A stretch of DNA of 64,000 bases, from the NCBI RefSeq assembly GCF_018397995.1, contig NZ_BBQH01000013.1:1-64000 (forward strand), given 5' to 3'. The stretch comes from Rhizomonospora bruguierae (GTDB taxonomy: Bacteria; Actinomycetota; Actinomycetes; Mycobacteriales; Micromonosporaceae). Position numbers and translations under genes: made by a program. Shown piece after piece: positions 54,236 to 62,725 of this stretch. The notes under the pieces were generated by a model. That model worked only from the letters and a program-made list of their open reading frames with translations, was not told the origin of the DNA and ran no database searches. Numbering within the stretch: position 1 is the first letter of the stretch; the number at the start of each line of letters is the position of its first letter.

Positions 54236-56914
54236 GTGTCGATCACGGACGACGTGCGGACGGAGGGGCCGTCCTCCGCGGGTCCGCCGTCGAGCGGCGG
54301 GCCGGAGGGGCAGTTCGACCGCACCCCGCCGCAGGACATCGCGGCCGAGCAGTGCGTCCTGGGCGGCATGCTGCTGTCCAAGGACGCGATCGCGGACGTG
54401 GTCGAGATCCTGCGTACCGGCGACTTCTACCGGCCGGTCCACGCGACGGTCTTCGACGCCATCCTGGACCTGTACGGGCGCGGCGAGCCGGCGGACCCGA
54501 TCACCGTGGCGGCCGCGCTGGCCGACTCGGGCGACCTGGGGCGGATCGGCGGAGCGCCGTACCTGCACACGTTGATCGCGAGCGTCCCGACGGCGGCCAA
54601 CGCGGCGTACTACGCGCGGATCGTCTCCGAGCGGGCGGTACTGCGCCGGCTCGTGGAGGCCGGCACCCGGATCGTGCAACTCGGGTATGGCGGCGCCGGC
54701 GGCGGGCGGGACACCGATGACATCGTCGACCTGGCGCAGCAGGCCGTGTACGACGTGACGGAGCGGCGGGTCAGCGAGGACTTCGCGATCCTGGCGGACA
54801 TGCTCCAGCCCACGCTGGACGAGATCGAGGCGGTCGGCGCGCAGGGCGGCGTGATGACCGGCGTTCCGACCGGGTTCACGGACCTGGACCGGCTGCTCAA
54901 CGGCCTGCACGCCGGGCAGTTGGTGATCGTGGCCGGCCGGCCGGGTCTGGGCAAGTCGACCGCGGCGATGGACTTCGCCCGGTCCGCCTCGGTGAAGCAC
55001 AACCTGGCCAGCGCGATCTTCTCGCTGGAAATGTCGAAGGTCGAGATCGTCATGCGGCTGCTCTCCGCCGAGGCACGGGTGCCGCTGCATGTGCTGCGCT
55101 CGGGGCAACTCTCCGACGACGACTGGACCAAGCTGGCCCGGCGGATGGGCGAGATCAGCGAGGCGCCGCTGTTCGTCGACGACACCCCGAACATGAACCT
55201 GATGGAGATCCGCGCGAAGGCGCGCCGGCTCAAGCAGCGGCACGACCTCAAGCTGATCGTCGTGGACTACCTCCAGCTGATGACCTCGCCGAAGCGTACC
55301 GAGAGCCGCCAGCAGGAGGTGGCGGACCTGAGCCGGGGCCTGAAGCTGCTGGCCAAGGAGGTCGAGTGCCCGGTCATCGCGGTCAGCCAGCTCAACCGCG
55401 GCCCCGAGCAGCGCACCGACAAGCGGCCCCAACTGTCCGACCTTCGTGAGTCGGGCTGCCTGACGGCCGCGACGCGGGTCGTCCGGGCCGACACGAACGC
55501 CGAGGTGACACTGGGCGAGCTGCTCGTGCAGGGGGCCCGGAACGTGCCCGTGTGGTCTTTGGACGAGCGCCTGATGTATGCGCCCCGGACGATGACGCAC
55601 GTCTTTCCGAGCGGCCGCAAGCAGGTCTACCGCCTTCGGTTGGCCTCGGGCAAGGAGATCGAGGCGACTGCCAATCATCCGTTCCTCACCTTCGACGGGT
55701 GGGTCCCGCTGGACCGGCTCCGCCCGGGCGCGCGGATCGGCGTTCCGCGGCACCTTCCGGCGCCACTGGCCCCGGTTGCCTGGCCGGACGAGCGGGTGGT
55801 CATGCTGGCGCATCTGATCGGTGGCGGCTCATTCGTGCGCCGGCGGCCGATCCGGTATGCCAGCCGGGACGAGGCGAATCTCGCCGCTGTGGCCGAGGCC
55901 GCACGAGTCTTCGGCGTAACGGCGGTCCGCGACGACTCCCCGGCGGCGCGCGGCACCACGCTGCGGCTGCCGGCGCCACAGCGGCTGGCCGGCGGCCGGC
56001 GCAGCCCCGTCGCCGAATGGCTCGATGGCCTCGGCCTGTTCGGGCTGCGTTCGCCCGAGAAGTTCGTCCCCGGCGAAGTCTTCGCGCTCCCGAAGCGTCA
56101 GGTCACGCTGTTCCTCCGGCATCTTTGGGCCACTGATGGATCAGTGGCGCTGGGCGGGTCGGGCGGGGGCCGCATCTACTACTCGTCCACGAGCCGGCGA
56201 CTGGTGGAGGACGTCTCCCGGCTGCTGCTGCGCTTCGGTATCACCGCGCGCCTGCGCACGGTGCGGCCGGATGCGCACCGTCCGCGGTACACGATCGATG
56301 TCTCGGACCGAGATGATCAACTTCGGTTCCTGCGGGAAATCGGCGTCCACGGCGAGCGCGGAGCGGCTTGCGAACTGCTGCTGCGGCTGATCGAGGGCAG
56401 GGTGGGCACCCCGAACGTCGACACCGTGCCCGGAGAGGTTTGGGACCGCGTCCGCGAGATTCTGACCGACCGGGCCACGACGCGCCGGCAGGTCGCGGCC
56501 GCCATGGGCGCCCGGTTCGGTGGCGGCACCAGGCGGGAGACGACGCCGAGCCGACAGCGCCTGGGGCAGGTCGCGGCGGTGCTCGACGCCGCGGATCTGG
56601 ATCTGCACGCCACGAACGACATTGTCTGGGACGAGGTCGTCGAGGTGCGGTCGCTCGGCGAGCAGGACGTGTTCGACGCGACCGTGGTGGGCACCCACAA
56701 CTTCGTCGCCAACGGCATAGCCGTCCACAACAGCATCGAGCAGGACGCCGACGTGGTGATCCTGCTGCACCGGGACGACTACTACGACAAGGAGTCGCCG
56801 CGGGCGGGCGAGGCGGACTTCATCGTGGCCAAGCACCGTAACGGACCGACCGACACGGTGACCGTGGCGGCCCAGCTGCACCTCGCGCGCTTCGTCGACA
56901 TGGCGATCGTCTAG
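54236..56914 (+). CDS. dnaB: Replicative DNA helicase DnaB with in-frame intein
   Basis: DnaB is the hexameric replicative helicase. The ORF is 892 codons from GTG 54236. Exteins 1-407 and 833-892 total 467 residues, a normal DnaB. The N-terminal domain is TPPQDIAAEQCVLGGMLLS, Walker A is GRPGLGKST and Walker B-like is LIVVDYLQLM. The intein interrupts SDLRESG|SIEQDAD in the RecA-like domain, the site used by other DnaB inteins. Splicing is needed for ATPase function. The C-terminus, after the splice, includes VAKHRNGPTDTVTVA. Confidence 0.97.
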   Translation: MSITDDVRTEGPSSAGPPSSGGPEGQFDRTPPQDIAAEQCVLGGMLLSKDAIADVVEILRTGDFYRPVHATVFDAILDLYGRGEPADPITVAAALADSGDLGRIGGAPYLHTLIASVPTAANAAYYARIVSERAVLRRLVEAGTRIVQLGYGGAGGGRDTDDIVDLAQQAVYDVTERRVSEDFAILADMLQPTLDEIEAVGAQGGVMTGVPTGFTDLDRLLNGLHAGQLVIVAGRPGLGKSTAAMDFARSASVKHNLASAIFSLEMSKVEIVMRLLSAEARVPLHVLRSGQLSDDDWTKLARRMGEISEAPLFVDDTPNMNLMEIRAKARRLKQRHDLKLIVVDYLQLMTSPKRTESRQQEVADLSRGLKLLAKEVECPVIAVSQLNRGPEQRTDKRPQLSDLRESGCLTAATRVVRADTNAEVTLGELLVQGARNVPVWSLDERLMYAPRTMTHVFPSGRKQVYRLRLASGKEIEATANHPFLTFDGWVPLDRLRPGARIGVPRHLPAPLAPVAWPDERVVMLAHLIGGGSFVRRRPIRYASRDEANLAAVAEAARVFGVTAVRDDSPAARGTTLRLPAPQRLAGGRRSPVAEWLDGLGLFGLRSPEKFVPGEVFALPKRQVTLFLRHLWATDGSVALGGSGGGRIYYSSTSRRLVEDVSRLLLRFGITARLRTVRPDAHRPRYTIDVSDRDDQLRFLREIGVHGERGAACELLLRLIEGRVGTPNVDTVPGEVWDRVREILTDRATTRRQVAAAMGARFGGGTRRETTPSRQRLGQVAAVLDAADLDLHATNDIVWDEVVEVRSLGEQDVFDATVVGTHNFVANGIAVHNSIEQDADVVILLHRDDYYDKESPRAGEADFIVAKHRNGPTDTVTVAAQLHLARFVDMAIV
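55457..56731 (+). other. DnaB intein (425 residues) with altered endonuclease active site
   Basis: It spans residues 408-832 of the ORF. Cys408 starts it (CLTAATRVV), block B is ATANHPFLTF, and the end is GTHNFVANGIAVHN followed by Ser833. The LAGLIDADG domain motif 1 reads LAHLIGGGSF: the catalytic Asp expected in LIGDGS is Gly530. Motif 2 keeps Asp634 (LRHLWATDGSV). The sequence resembles the mycobacterial DnaB intein, which shows LAHMIGDGS. Splicing looks intact; homing cleavage is probably lost. Confidence 0.95.
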
Positions 56915-56950
56915 CGCCCGTTTCGGGAAGGGCCTGGTCGGGCGCGCCGG

Positions 56951-57289
56951 CTACAGCCGTCGAAGGACGGAGACGACCTTGCCGAGGATGGTCGCGCCCT
57001 CGCCGTCGACCACCTCGTAGAGCGGGTTGCGGGGGACGAGTTCGACCCGGTCGCCGCCGCGCCGGTACGCCCGGACGGCCGCCTCGCCGTCGATCATCGC
57101 CGCCACGAGATCTCCGTTCTCGACGGTCCCCTGCCGGCGTACGACCACGGTGTCGCCGTCGCAGATCGCCGCCTGGATCATCGCGTCGCCGGTGACCCGC
57201 AGGGCGAACAGGCTGCCGTGGCCGACCAGGCTGGACGGCAGCGCCAGCTCCTCCCCGGGGGAGCCCTCCTCGGGCGGCGGCGTGGTCAT
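56951..57289 (-). CDS. LexA-like S24 domain protein lacking HTH and catalytic dyad
   Basis: The 112-residue product aligns with the C-terminal half of Lex[57 protein letters not shown] and [14 protein letters not shown]. The catalytic serine position (GDSM in LexA) is Ala36 (GDAM), and the lysine position (ATVK) is Arg73 (AAVR). There is no DNA-binding domain and no Ala-Gly cleavage site. It can hardly be a protease or SOS repressor. It may be a scaffold or LexA-interacting protein. A GTG start at 57298 is also possible. Confidence 0.85.
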   Translation of the reverse strand: MTTPPPEEGSPGEELALPSSLVGHGSLFALRVTGDAMIQAAICDGDTVVVRRQGTVENGDLVAAMIDGEAAVRAYRRGGDRVELVPRNPLYEVVDGEGATILGKVVSVLRRL

Positions 57290-57312
57290 GCCGCACACGA
57301 TACACAGGCGCC

Positions 57313-57328
57313 TAGTACAGGTGTACTA
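57313..57328. promoter_or_regulatory. 16-bp palindrome upstream of the LexA-like gene
   Basis: TAGTACA-GG-TGTACTA, with perfect 7-bp arms, lies 24 bases before the LexA-like start. It does not match the actinobacterial SOS box, so a different regulator of GntR- or PadR-like dyad type is more likely. Confidence 0.55.
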
Positions 57329-57358
57329 AGGCGTGCCGGCTACGTCAGCAGCGGGAAC

Positions 57359-57399
57359 GAGCCCGCCGCGCCCGTGTCGGGTGGGGGCGCCCCGGGCTC
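57359..57399 (-). terminator. Possible terminator after the zinc-ribbon gene
   Basis: GAGCCCG (57359-57365) and CGGGCTC (57393-57399) form a 7-bp stem with a long loop that itself contains G/C-rich pairing. It is weak evidence for a transcription end between the four-gene unit and the LexA-like gene. Confidence 0.35.
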
Positions 57400-57405
57400 G
57401 AACGG

Positions 57406-57717
57406 TCAACCCAACAGTTCACCCAGGAAGCCCGCCCGGTGCGGGTAATGGCTGTGGCGGTCCTCCGCGGGCTGGGCGTACCCCGACACCGGCTGACCGT
57501 AGCCGGGCGGCGACGGGGGCGGCGGCGGAAGGGTCTGCGCCACGGGGGTGGGTTGGCCGTGCCGCTGACTCTCCCAGTGGGCCTCGGCCTCGAAGATCTT
57601 CTCCAGTTCGCCGCGATCGAGGAAGATGCCGTGGCACGTCGTGCACTGATCGACGGTGACGCCGCCGCGCTCGTACTGGCGCATGTCGCCGCGGCACTTC
57701 GGACAGATCATCGTCAT
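57406..57717 (-). CDS. TFIIB-type zinc ribbon protein
   Basis: The 103-residue product starts at ATG 57717 (MTMICPKCRGDM); a TTG at 57723 and ATG at 57711 are alternatives. The N-terminal half is a zf-TFIIB domain with CPKC and CTTCHGIFLDRGELEKI. The second half is Pro/Gln/His-rich and disordered. Such proteins are common and mostly uncharacterised. It is the last gene of a closely spaced unit with the phosphoribosyltransferase. Confidence 0.87.
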   Translation of the reverse strand: MTMICPKCRGDMRQYERGGVTVDQCTTCHGIFLDRGELEKIFEAEAHWESQRHGQPTPVAQTLPPPPPSPPGYGQPVSGYAQPAEDRHSHYPHRAGFLGELLG

Positions 57718-57719
57718 CG

Positions 57720-58361
57720 TCAAACGGTACCGGGCGCGTTCAGCAGCGCCGCTGCCTCGTCGTCCGACACCTGGTGAAAGTCCGCGAAGTACCGGCTCAC
57801 GGCGCCGAAGTCGGGCGGCGCGAGGGGGCAGACCACCTCGTCGGCGTCGGCGCCGACCGCGGCCAGCGCCTCCGGCGAGCCGACCGGCACCGCGACGATC
57901 ACCCGCGTGGCGCCGAGGCGGCGCACGGCGGCGACGGCGGCGCGGGCGGTCGCGCCGGTGGCGAGGCCGTCGTCGACGATGATCACGACCCGCTGGTCGA
58001 TCGGCACCGGCGGGCGGTCGCCCCGGTACCGGCGCTCGCGGCGCTCCAGTTCACCGGCCTCCGCGGCGGTCACCGCGTCGATATCCGCCGGCTCCAGGCG
58101 GCTCACCACCTGCTCGTTCAGGACCTGGACGCCACCGCTGGCGAGCGCGCCGAAGGCCACCTCCGGCGCCCACGGCACGCCCAGTTTGCGGACCACCAGC
58201 ACGTCCAGCGGCGCGCGCAGGCGCTCGGCCACCCGCGCGGCCACCGGCACGCCGCCGCGCACCAGCGCCAGGACCACGGTGTCCGGCCGGCCGGCGTACC
58301 CGGACAGCAGGTCGGCGAGCGCGTCCCCCGCGGCGGCGCGGTCGCGGTATGCGGTGCTCAT
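57720..58361 (-). CDS. Phosphoribosyltransferase-family protein
   Basis: The product is 213 aa from ATG 58361 (MSTAYRDRAAAGDALADLLS). The PRPP-binding loop is VVIIVDDGLATGATARAA, and ALVRGGVPVAARVAERL and VRKLGVPWAPEVAFGALASG are typical of the stand-alone predicted phosphoribosyltransferases (COG1926). The substrate base is unknown. The start overlaps the stop of the upstream membrane glycosyltransferase by 4 bases (ATGA). Confidence 0.9.
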   Translation of the reverse strand: MSTAYRDRAAAGDALADLLSGYAGRPDTVVLALVRGGVPVAARVAERLRAPLDVLVVRKLGVPWAPEVAFGALASGGVQVLNEQVVSRLEPADIDAVTAAEAGELERRERRYRGDRPPVPIDQRVVIIVDDGLATGATARAAVAAVRRLGATRVIVAVPVGSPEALAAVGADADEVVCPLAPPDFGAVSRYFADFHQVSDDEAAALLNAPGTV

Positions 58362-59644
58362 CCTTCTACGTGTACGCCCCGCTCCCCGGCCTGCGGGCCG
58401 GGTTGCGTCAGCGGTGGTACCCAGAGGGCGAACGCGACCGGGTACAGCAGGTACCCGAACCGGGTGGACGGCATGAGCAGGATCGCGGCCAGCAGCCCGT
58501 ACCCGATGATGGCGCTGGCGGCGGTGGCCGTGCGCGGCGGGCGGCGGGCGAGGCGGACGGCGATGGCCAGGCCCGCGACGACCAGCAACGCGGCGGCCAG
58601 GACCCGGCCGCCCGGCAGCGCGGTGGCGATCAGGTGCCCGGGGAACGGCGACTGCGCCGGGCTCGTCACCAGGGCGTGGCCGAGCGGGAAACGGACGACG
58701 TTGTCCAGGGCGGCGCGCGGGTCGGCGGCGAGCGAGGGCAGCAGCGTGCCGACCGGCAGCCCGAACGCACCGGCCGCGTACCGCAGGGCCGGGCGGCGAC
58801 CCCGGGTGAGGAACAGGACCAGTAGGACCGCCGCGACCGGCCAGGCGAACAGCTTGAGCGCGGCGGCGGCGCCGGCGGCCAGCCCGGCGGCGACGGGGCG
58901 GTCGCGGGCGGCGTAGGCGAGGGCGAGCAGGCAGAGCGCCAGCACCGGTAGGTCGTCGCCGCCGGTGGCGAGGGTGAGCGCGCAGATCGGGAAGACCGTG
59001 GCGGTCTGGATGCCCCGCAGCAGCCGGGTGCTTCGGGGCAGGAGGCACGCGGCGGTGGCCAGGGCGGCGCACGTGGCGAGCGCGAACCAGACCCGGGCGT
59101 CGGTCCACCAGGCCGCGCCGAACAGGGCGCGCGGGACGCCGAACAGCGCCATCGCCGGCTGGTACGGCACGTACGACAGCAGCCACTCGGCCGGCGGCAG
59201 CTGGGCGATCGCGTGTTCGGCCAGGTACGGCGTGCCGTGGTCGAGCAGCCGCTGGCCGGCCCGCTCGATGACCACGACCTCCTCCTGCGCCCGGTCCGCC
59301 CGCCCGGCCGCCCGCTGCGCCGCCGCCAGCAGCAGCGGGACCAGCACGGTCGCCGCGGACGCCAGCATCGTCAGCACCCAGCGCAGCCGCTGGTCGTACC
59401 GGCGCAGCGCCAGCGGTACCAGGGTGGCCAGGGCCGCGGCGGCGTACCCGTACCAGGCGATCGAACCCCAGGCGCGGTGCGGGGCCAGGGTCGACATCAC
59501 CGCCGTGACCAGCGCGAACACGGCGGAAAGGGCATACAGGGCGAGGTCGGTGGCCAGGCCGCCGCCGGCCCGGTCCAGGCGCTCCCACCGCCGGGGGCCA
59601 CGCGGGGCGGCGGTGCGCCGGGCCGGGGCGTGGGCGGTGGTCAC
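58358..59644 (-). CDS. Polytopic membrane protein, GT-C/DUF2029-like
   Basis: From GTG 59644 the protein has 428 aa and about 9-10 membrane segments. VVVIERAGQRLLDHGTPYLA and LLSYVPYQPAMALFGVPRAL form the first large loop, as in DUF2029 mannosyltransferases, and GDDLPVLALCLLALAYAARD follows. Its start overlaps the GGDEF-EAL stop by 4 bases (GTGA) and its stop overlaps the phosphoribosyltransferase start, so expression is tightly coupled. Sugar and acceptor unknown. Confidence 0.83.
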   Translation of the reverse strand: MTTAHAPARRTAAPRGPRRWERLDRAGGGLATDLALYALSAVFALVTAVMSTLAPHRAWGSIAWYGYAAAALATLVPLALRRYDQRLRWVLTMLASAATVLVPLLLAAAQRAAGRADRAQEEVVVIERAGQRLLDHGTPYLAEHAIAQLPPAEWLLSYVPYQPAMALFGVPRALFGAAWWTDARVWFALATCAALATAACLLPRSTRLLRGIQTATVFPICALTLATGGDDLPVLALCLLALAYAARDRPVAAGLAAGAAAALKLFAWPVAAVLLVLFLTRGRRPALRYAAGAFGLPVGTLLPSLAADPRAALDNVVRFPLGHALVTSPAQSPFPGHLIATALPGGRVLAAALLVVAGLAIAVRLARRPPRTATAASAIIGYGLLAAILLMPSTRFGYLLYPVAFALWVPPLTQPGPQAGERGVHVEG

Positions 59645-62169
59645 GCGGGGAATTGTGGCAGATGCTCGCCCCGGGCGCGGTCGCACGCGCGCCGCGCGGG
59701 CGACAGGCGGATGACCGAGCCCTCCTGGTGCAGCGGCGGCGCCAGCGTGCCCGGGCGCCCGCCCGAGCCCCGGTGCAGCGCCGCGAGCAGCCGGTCGGCG
59801 GTCATCGGCCGGGAGAACAGGTGCCCCTGCCCGGCCGTGCAGCCCAACTCCCACAGCGCGTGCCGCTGCGACTCGCTCTCCACGCCCTCCGCGACCACCA
59901 CCAGGTTCAGGCTCCGGGCCAGGTCCACCGTGGAGCGGACCACCGCCGCCGCCTCGGTCGAGGACTCCATCGCGCTGACGAACGCGCGGTCGACCTTCAG
60001 TTCGTGCACCGGGATGCGGGACAGCACCGACAGCGACGAGTACCCGGTGCCGAAGTCGTCCAGGGCCAGCCGGACGCCGCCGTCGCGCAACTGGCGCAGC
60101 ACGTCGTCGACGACCTCCAGGTGGCTGATCGTCAGCGTCTCGGTCAACTCCAGGAACAGCCGGTCCGGGGGTAGGTCGTGGGCGCGCAGGCGGGCCAGCA
60201 CGGCGCCCGGGAAGCGGGCGTCCAGCAGGCTGCGCGGCGACACGTTCACCGCGACCGGGATGTCGAAGTCCGCCTCCCGCCAGGTGCCCGCCGCGATCAG
60301 GGCCTGGTCCAGCACCGCCTCGGCGAACGCCGGCAGCAGACCGGAGCGCTCCACCGCGTCCAGGAAGCGGCGCGGGTCCAGGTTGCCCCGCTTCGGGTGG
60401 TGCCAGCGGGCCAGCGCCTCCGCCGCGATCACCTCGCCGGTGCCGAGGTCCACGATCGGCTGGAACTTGACCGTGAACTCGTGCTCCTTGACCGCCCGGG
60501 GCAGGTCGCCGCCGAGCGAGAGGCGACCCAGGTCCGCCGTGTCCCGGGTCCGCGCGTAGGTGGCGGTCCGCTGGCCCGACCGCTTCGCCTGGTACATGGC
60601 CACGTCGGCCCGGCGCAGCAACTCGCCCACGCCGCCGGTGCCGTTCGCGACGGCGATGCCGCCGCTGGCCTCCACGGTGATCCGCATGCCGTCCAGGTCG
60701 ATCGGCTCGTACAGAGCGCCCAACAGCGCCTCCGCCCGCGGGGTCGCCACCGCCGGCGCCGGTAGACCGGTCAGCAGGACCGCGAACTCGTCCCCGCCCA
60801 GCCGGGCCACCACGTCCCCCGGGCGCGCCGCCGCCCGCAGCCGCTCCGCGACCGCGATCAGGACCCGGTCCCCGGCGGCGTGGCCGAGCGTGTCGTTGAC
60901 CTCCTTGAAGTGGTTCAGGTCGATCAGCAGGAGCGCGGTGACCCCCTCGGTCGGGCCCTTGACCAGCAGTGCGGTGGCGCGTTCGAGCAGCTGGCGGCGG
61001 TTAGCCAGCCCGGTGAGCGGGTCGTGGGCGGCGGCGTGCGCGTTCTCCACCGCGATCCGTTCCAGTTCGGCGTACGCCGACGCGTTGCGCAGTGCCGTGC
61101 AGAGCGCCGAGGCGAACGTGCGCAGCGTGTACTGCTCCCGCTCGGAGAGCTTGACCGCGCCCCGGAAGCGCAGCCGAAGCTCACCGAGCACGGTGCCCTC
61201 GTGCGACTCCAGCGGCACCGGGTAGGTCTGCACCGGCTCGGCGGGTGCGCGGTCCGGGTCACCGTCGTAGCCGATCGCGTCCAGGGTGCCCCGCACCAGG
61301 CGGCGGGGGGCGTCCTCCCGCCGGATCTCGACCTCCACCTCGTCCGCCGAGAACAACCCGCAGGCGCCGTGGATCGCGGTGGCCAGTACCCGGTCCAGTT
61401 CGACCACGTTGAGGCCGTCGGTCGCGGCCGCCAGGTTCTGCCAGGCCCACCGCTCGGTGCGGGTGCGCATGCGGTTCGAGTAGGCCAGGTGCAGGCTGAG
61501 GACCAGCGGCGGGACCGCGAACAGCAGGTTGCGGTTCTGATGCAGCAGCACGAGGGCGACCAGCACCACCGCGAAGTGCATCGCCATGCCGAAGAAGCGG
61601 ATGTCCAGGTTCGCCAGGAGCCGCTCCCGCATGCGCGTGCGGGTGTCCAGCGCCAGCACCGGAATGAGGAAAAGCTCATCGATGATCGTATATACGATGT
61701 AGGCTGCGACCAGCGGGGCCAGGTGCCCGACCGGATCCTCGATGAGGGTGGTCGGGCCGAAGGCCCCGAGCACGAGCGCGGCGCCCGCGGTGCTCAGTAC
61801 GCCCTTGGCGACGCCGAACGCCTGCTTGATGGGCGGTAGTCGCATGACGGCCTTGGCGACGGCCACGCCGAGCGCGGTGAACACCACGATCCAGGGGGCG
61901 GGTGCGATGGCCAGACCGACGAAGACCGCGACGCCGGTCCAGGCCATGCCGTACTTCGCGGAGCGGATCCGCACATCGACGACCGTGCGGGCGCTGATCG
62001 CGATCAGGCAGACCAGGATGACGGCGTTCAGGCCGCCCGGCGGCTCCGGCGCGAGCGCGATGAGCAGGATGGCGAGTGCCACGGCGACGAACGCGGCAAC
62101 GACGACGAGACCGACGAGCAGCCTCAGCCGCCGGTCGGTCGCGTTGTCGTTCGTCGTCGGGCGGGTCAC
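59641..62169 (-). CDS. Membrane GGDEF-EAL protein (cyclic di-GMP synthesis/degradation)
   Basis: The 842-residue protein starts with GTG. Several membrane segments span about 17-235, followed by a GAF-like region (about 255-380). The GGDEF domain has GGDEF at 458-462 intact. The EAL domain has EAL at 584-586, NVSPRSLLD, ELTETL, DDFGTGYSSL, LKVDRAF, EGVES and QGHLFSRP, so both active sites look functional. Its tail has a short basic end. As first gene of the coupled unit it probably links c-di-GMP to the membrane glycosyltransferase. Confidence 0.94.
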   Translation of the reverse strand: MTRPTTNDNATDRRLRLLVGLVVVAAFVAVALAILLIALAPEPPGGLNAVILVCLIAISARTVVDVRIRSAKYGMAWTGVAVFVGLAIAPAPWIVVFTALGVAVAKAVMRLPPIKQAFGVAKGVLSTAGAALVLGAFGPTTLIEDPVGHLAPLVAAYIVYTIIDELFLIPVLALDTRTRMRERLLANLDIRFFGMAMHFAVVLVALVLLHQNRNLLFAVPPLVLSLHLAYSNRMRTRTERWAWQNLAAATDGLNVVELDRVLATAIHGACGLFSADEVEVEIRREDAPRRLVRGTLDAIGYDGDPDRAPAEPVQTYPVPLESHEGTVLGELRLRFRGAVKLSEREQYTLRTFASALCTALRNASAYAELERIAVENAHAAAHDPLTGLANRRQLLERATALLVKGPTEGVTALLLIDLNHFKEVNDTLGHAAGDRVLIAVAERLRAAARPGDVVARLGGDEFAVLLTGLPAPAVATPRAEALLGALYEPIDLDGMRITVEASGGIAVANGTGGVGELLRRADVAMYQAKRSGQRTATYARTRDTADLGRLSLGGDLPRAVKEHEFTVKFQPIVDLGTGEVIAAEALARWHHPKRGNLDPRRFLDAVERSGLLPAFAEAVLDQALIAAGTWREADFDIPVAVNVSPRSLLDARFPGAVLARLRAHDLPPDRLFLELTETLTISHLEVVDDVLRQLRDGGVRLALDDFGTGYSSLSVLSRIPVHELKVDRAFVSAMESSTEAAAVVRSTVDLARSLNLVVVAEGVESESQRHALWELGCTAGQGHLFSRPMTADRLLAALHRGSGGRPGTLAPPLHQEGSVIRLSPARRACDRARGEHLPQFPA

Positions 62170-62725
62170 ATGGCCCCCTGGCAGGCCGCTTCTCCGTCTC
62201 GGTGACGGTGTGCGCCTGCCAGACTACGGGTTACCCTGCCATCGCCAACAGTGTTCAGTGCCACTCGCCGAACTGCATAGCCGGCTCCTCTCGCTCTCGT
62301 GCCAATATCGGGAGGCTCATCGTCACCTTTGGAAGCCTTTTGCCCCGAGCACGGAAGTAGCTTAAGTTACCGCCCATACTTTCGCTCTGAATAATGTCCT
62401 ATTGCTCATTATCCGATAACACACGGCCATTTGTTACAGTCCGTTCCCGTCGTGCGACAGAATGCGCTGGCCGGCTAATCCCGAGAGGTCCCAAAATAGC
62501 CCCATCCCAGGTGGTGACGGCGCCGCGGGTCCTTAAGCACCGTTCGAACACAGTTTCGAACAATCCTTCTTGACGGTGCGGGTCGGCTCGCCGCGACGGG
62601 CAGTTGATCTCCTTTGTGTGAATCACAAACGGCGAATGCCGGAGACGCGTTTGGTGGTCTTGGTGAAGTCCCCGCGTAACCGTATGCCAATCGGGCGGAC
62701 ACATTGTGCCCGGCCGCCCCCAGGG
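62170..62725. other. Gene-free, lower-GC spacer with SOS-box-like dyad
   Basis: 556 bases separate the GGDEF-EAL start from the transposase remnant. GC content falls visibly. A possible promoter for the GGDEF-EAL gene lies within about 150 bases of 62170. The only clear element is the dyad at 62542-62561. Short frames here have no recognisable features. Confidence 0.4.
62542..62561. promoter_or_regulatory. SOS-box-like palindrome
   Basis: GTTCGAA and TTCGAAC arms flank six bases. Within it TCGAACACAGTTTCGA (62544-62559) matches the actinobacterial LexA box TCGAAC-N4-GTTCGA at 11 of 12 defined positions. No intact gene lies close by. Confidence 0.5.

Noticed and set aside
57720-59588. 622-codon frame joining the phosphoribosyltransferase to upstream sequence
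   Set aside because: The upstream 400 codons are a shadow of the overlapping membrane glycosyltransferase. The real start is the ATG at 58361, with an ATGA overlap.
62399-62704. 101-codon minus-strand frame beside the IS remnant
   Set aside because: It contains the SOS-like dyad, has no ribosome site, no similarity that I recognise, and atypical composition for a gene here.
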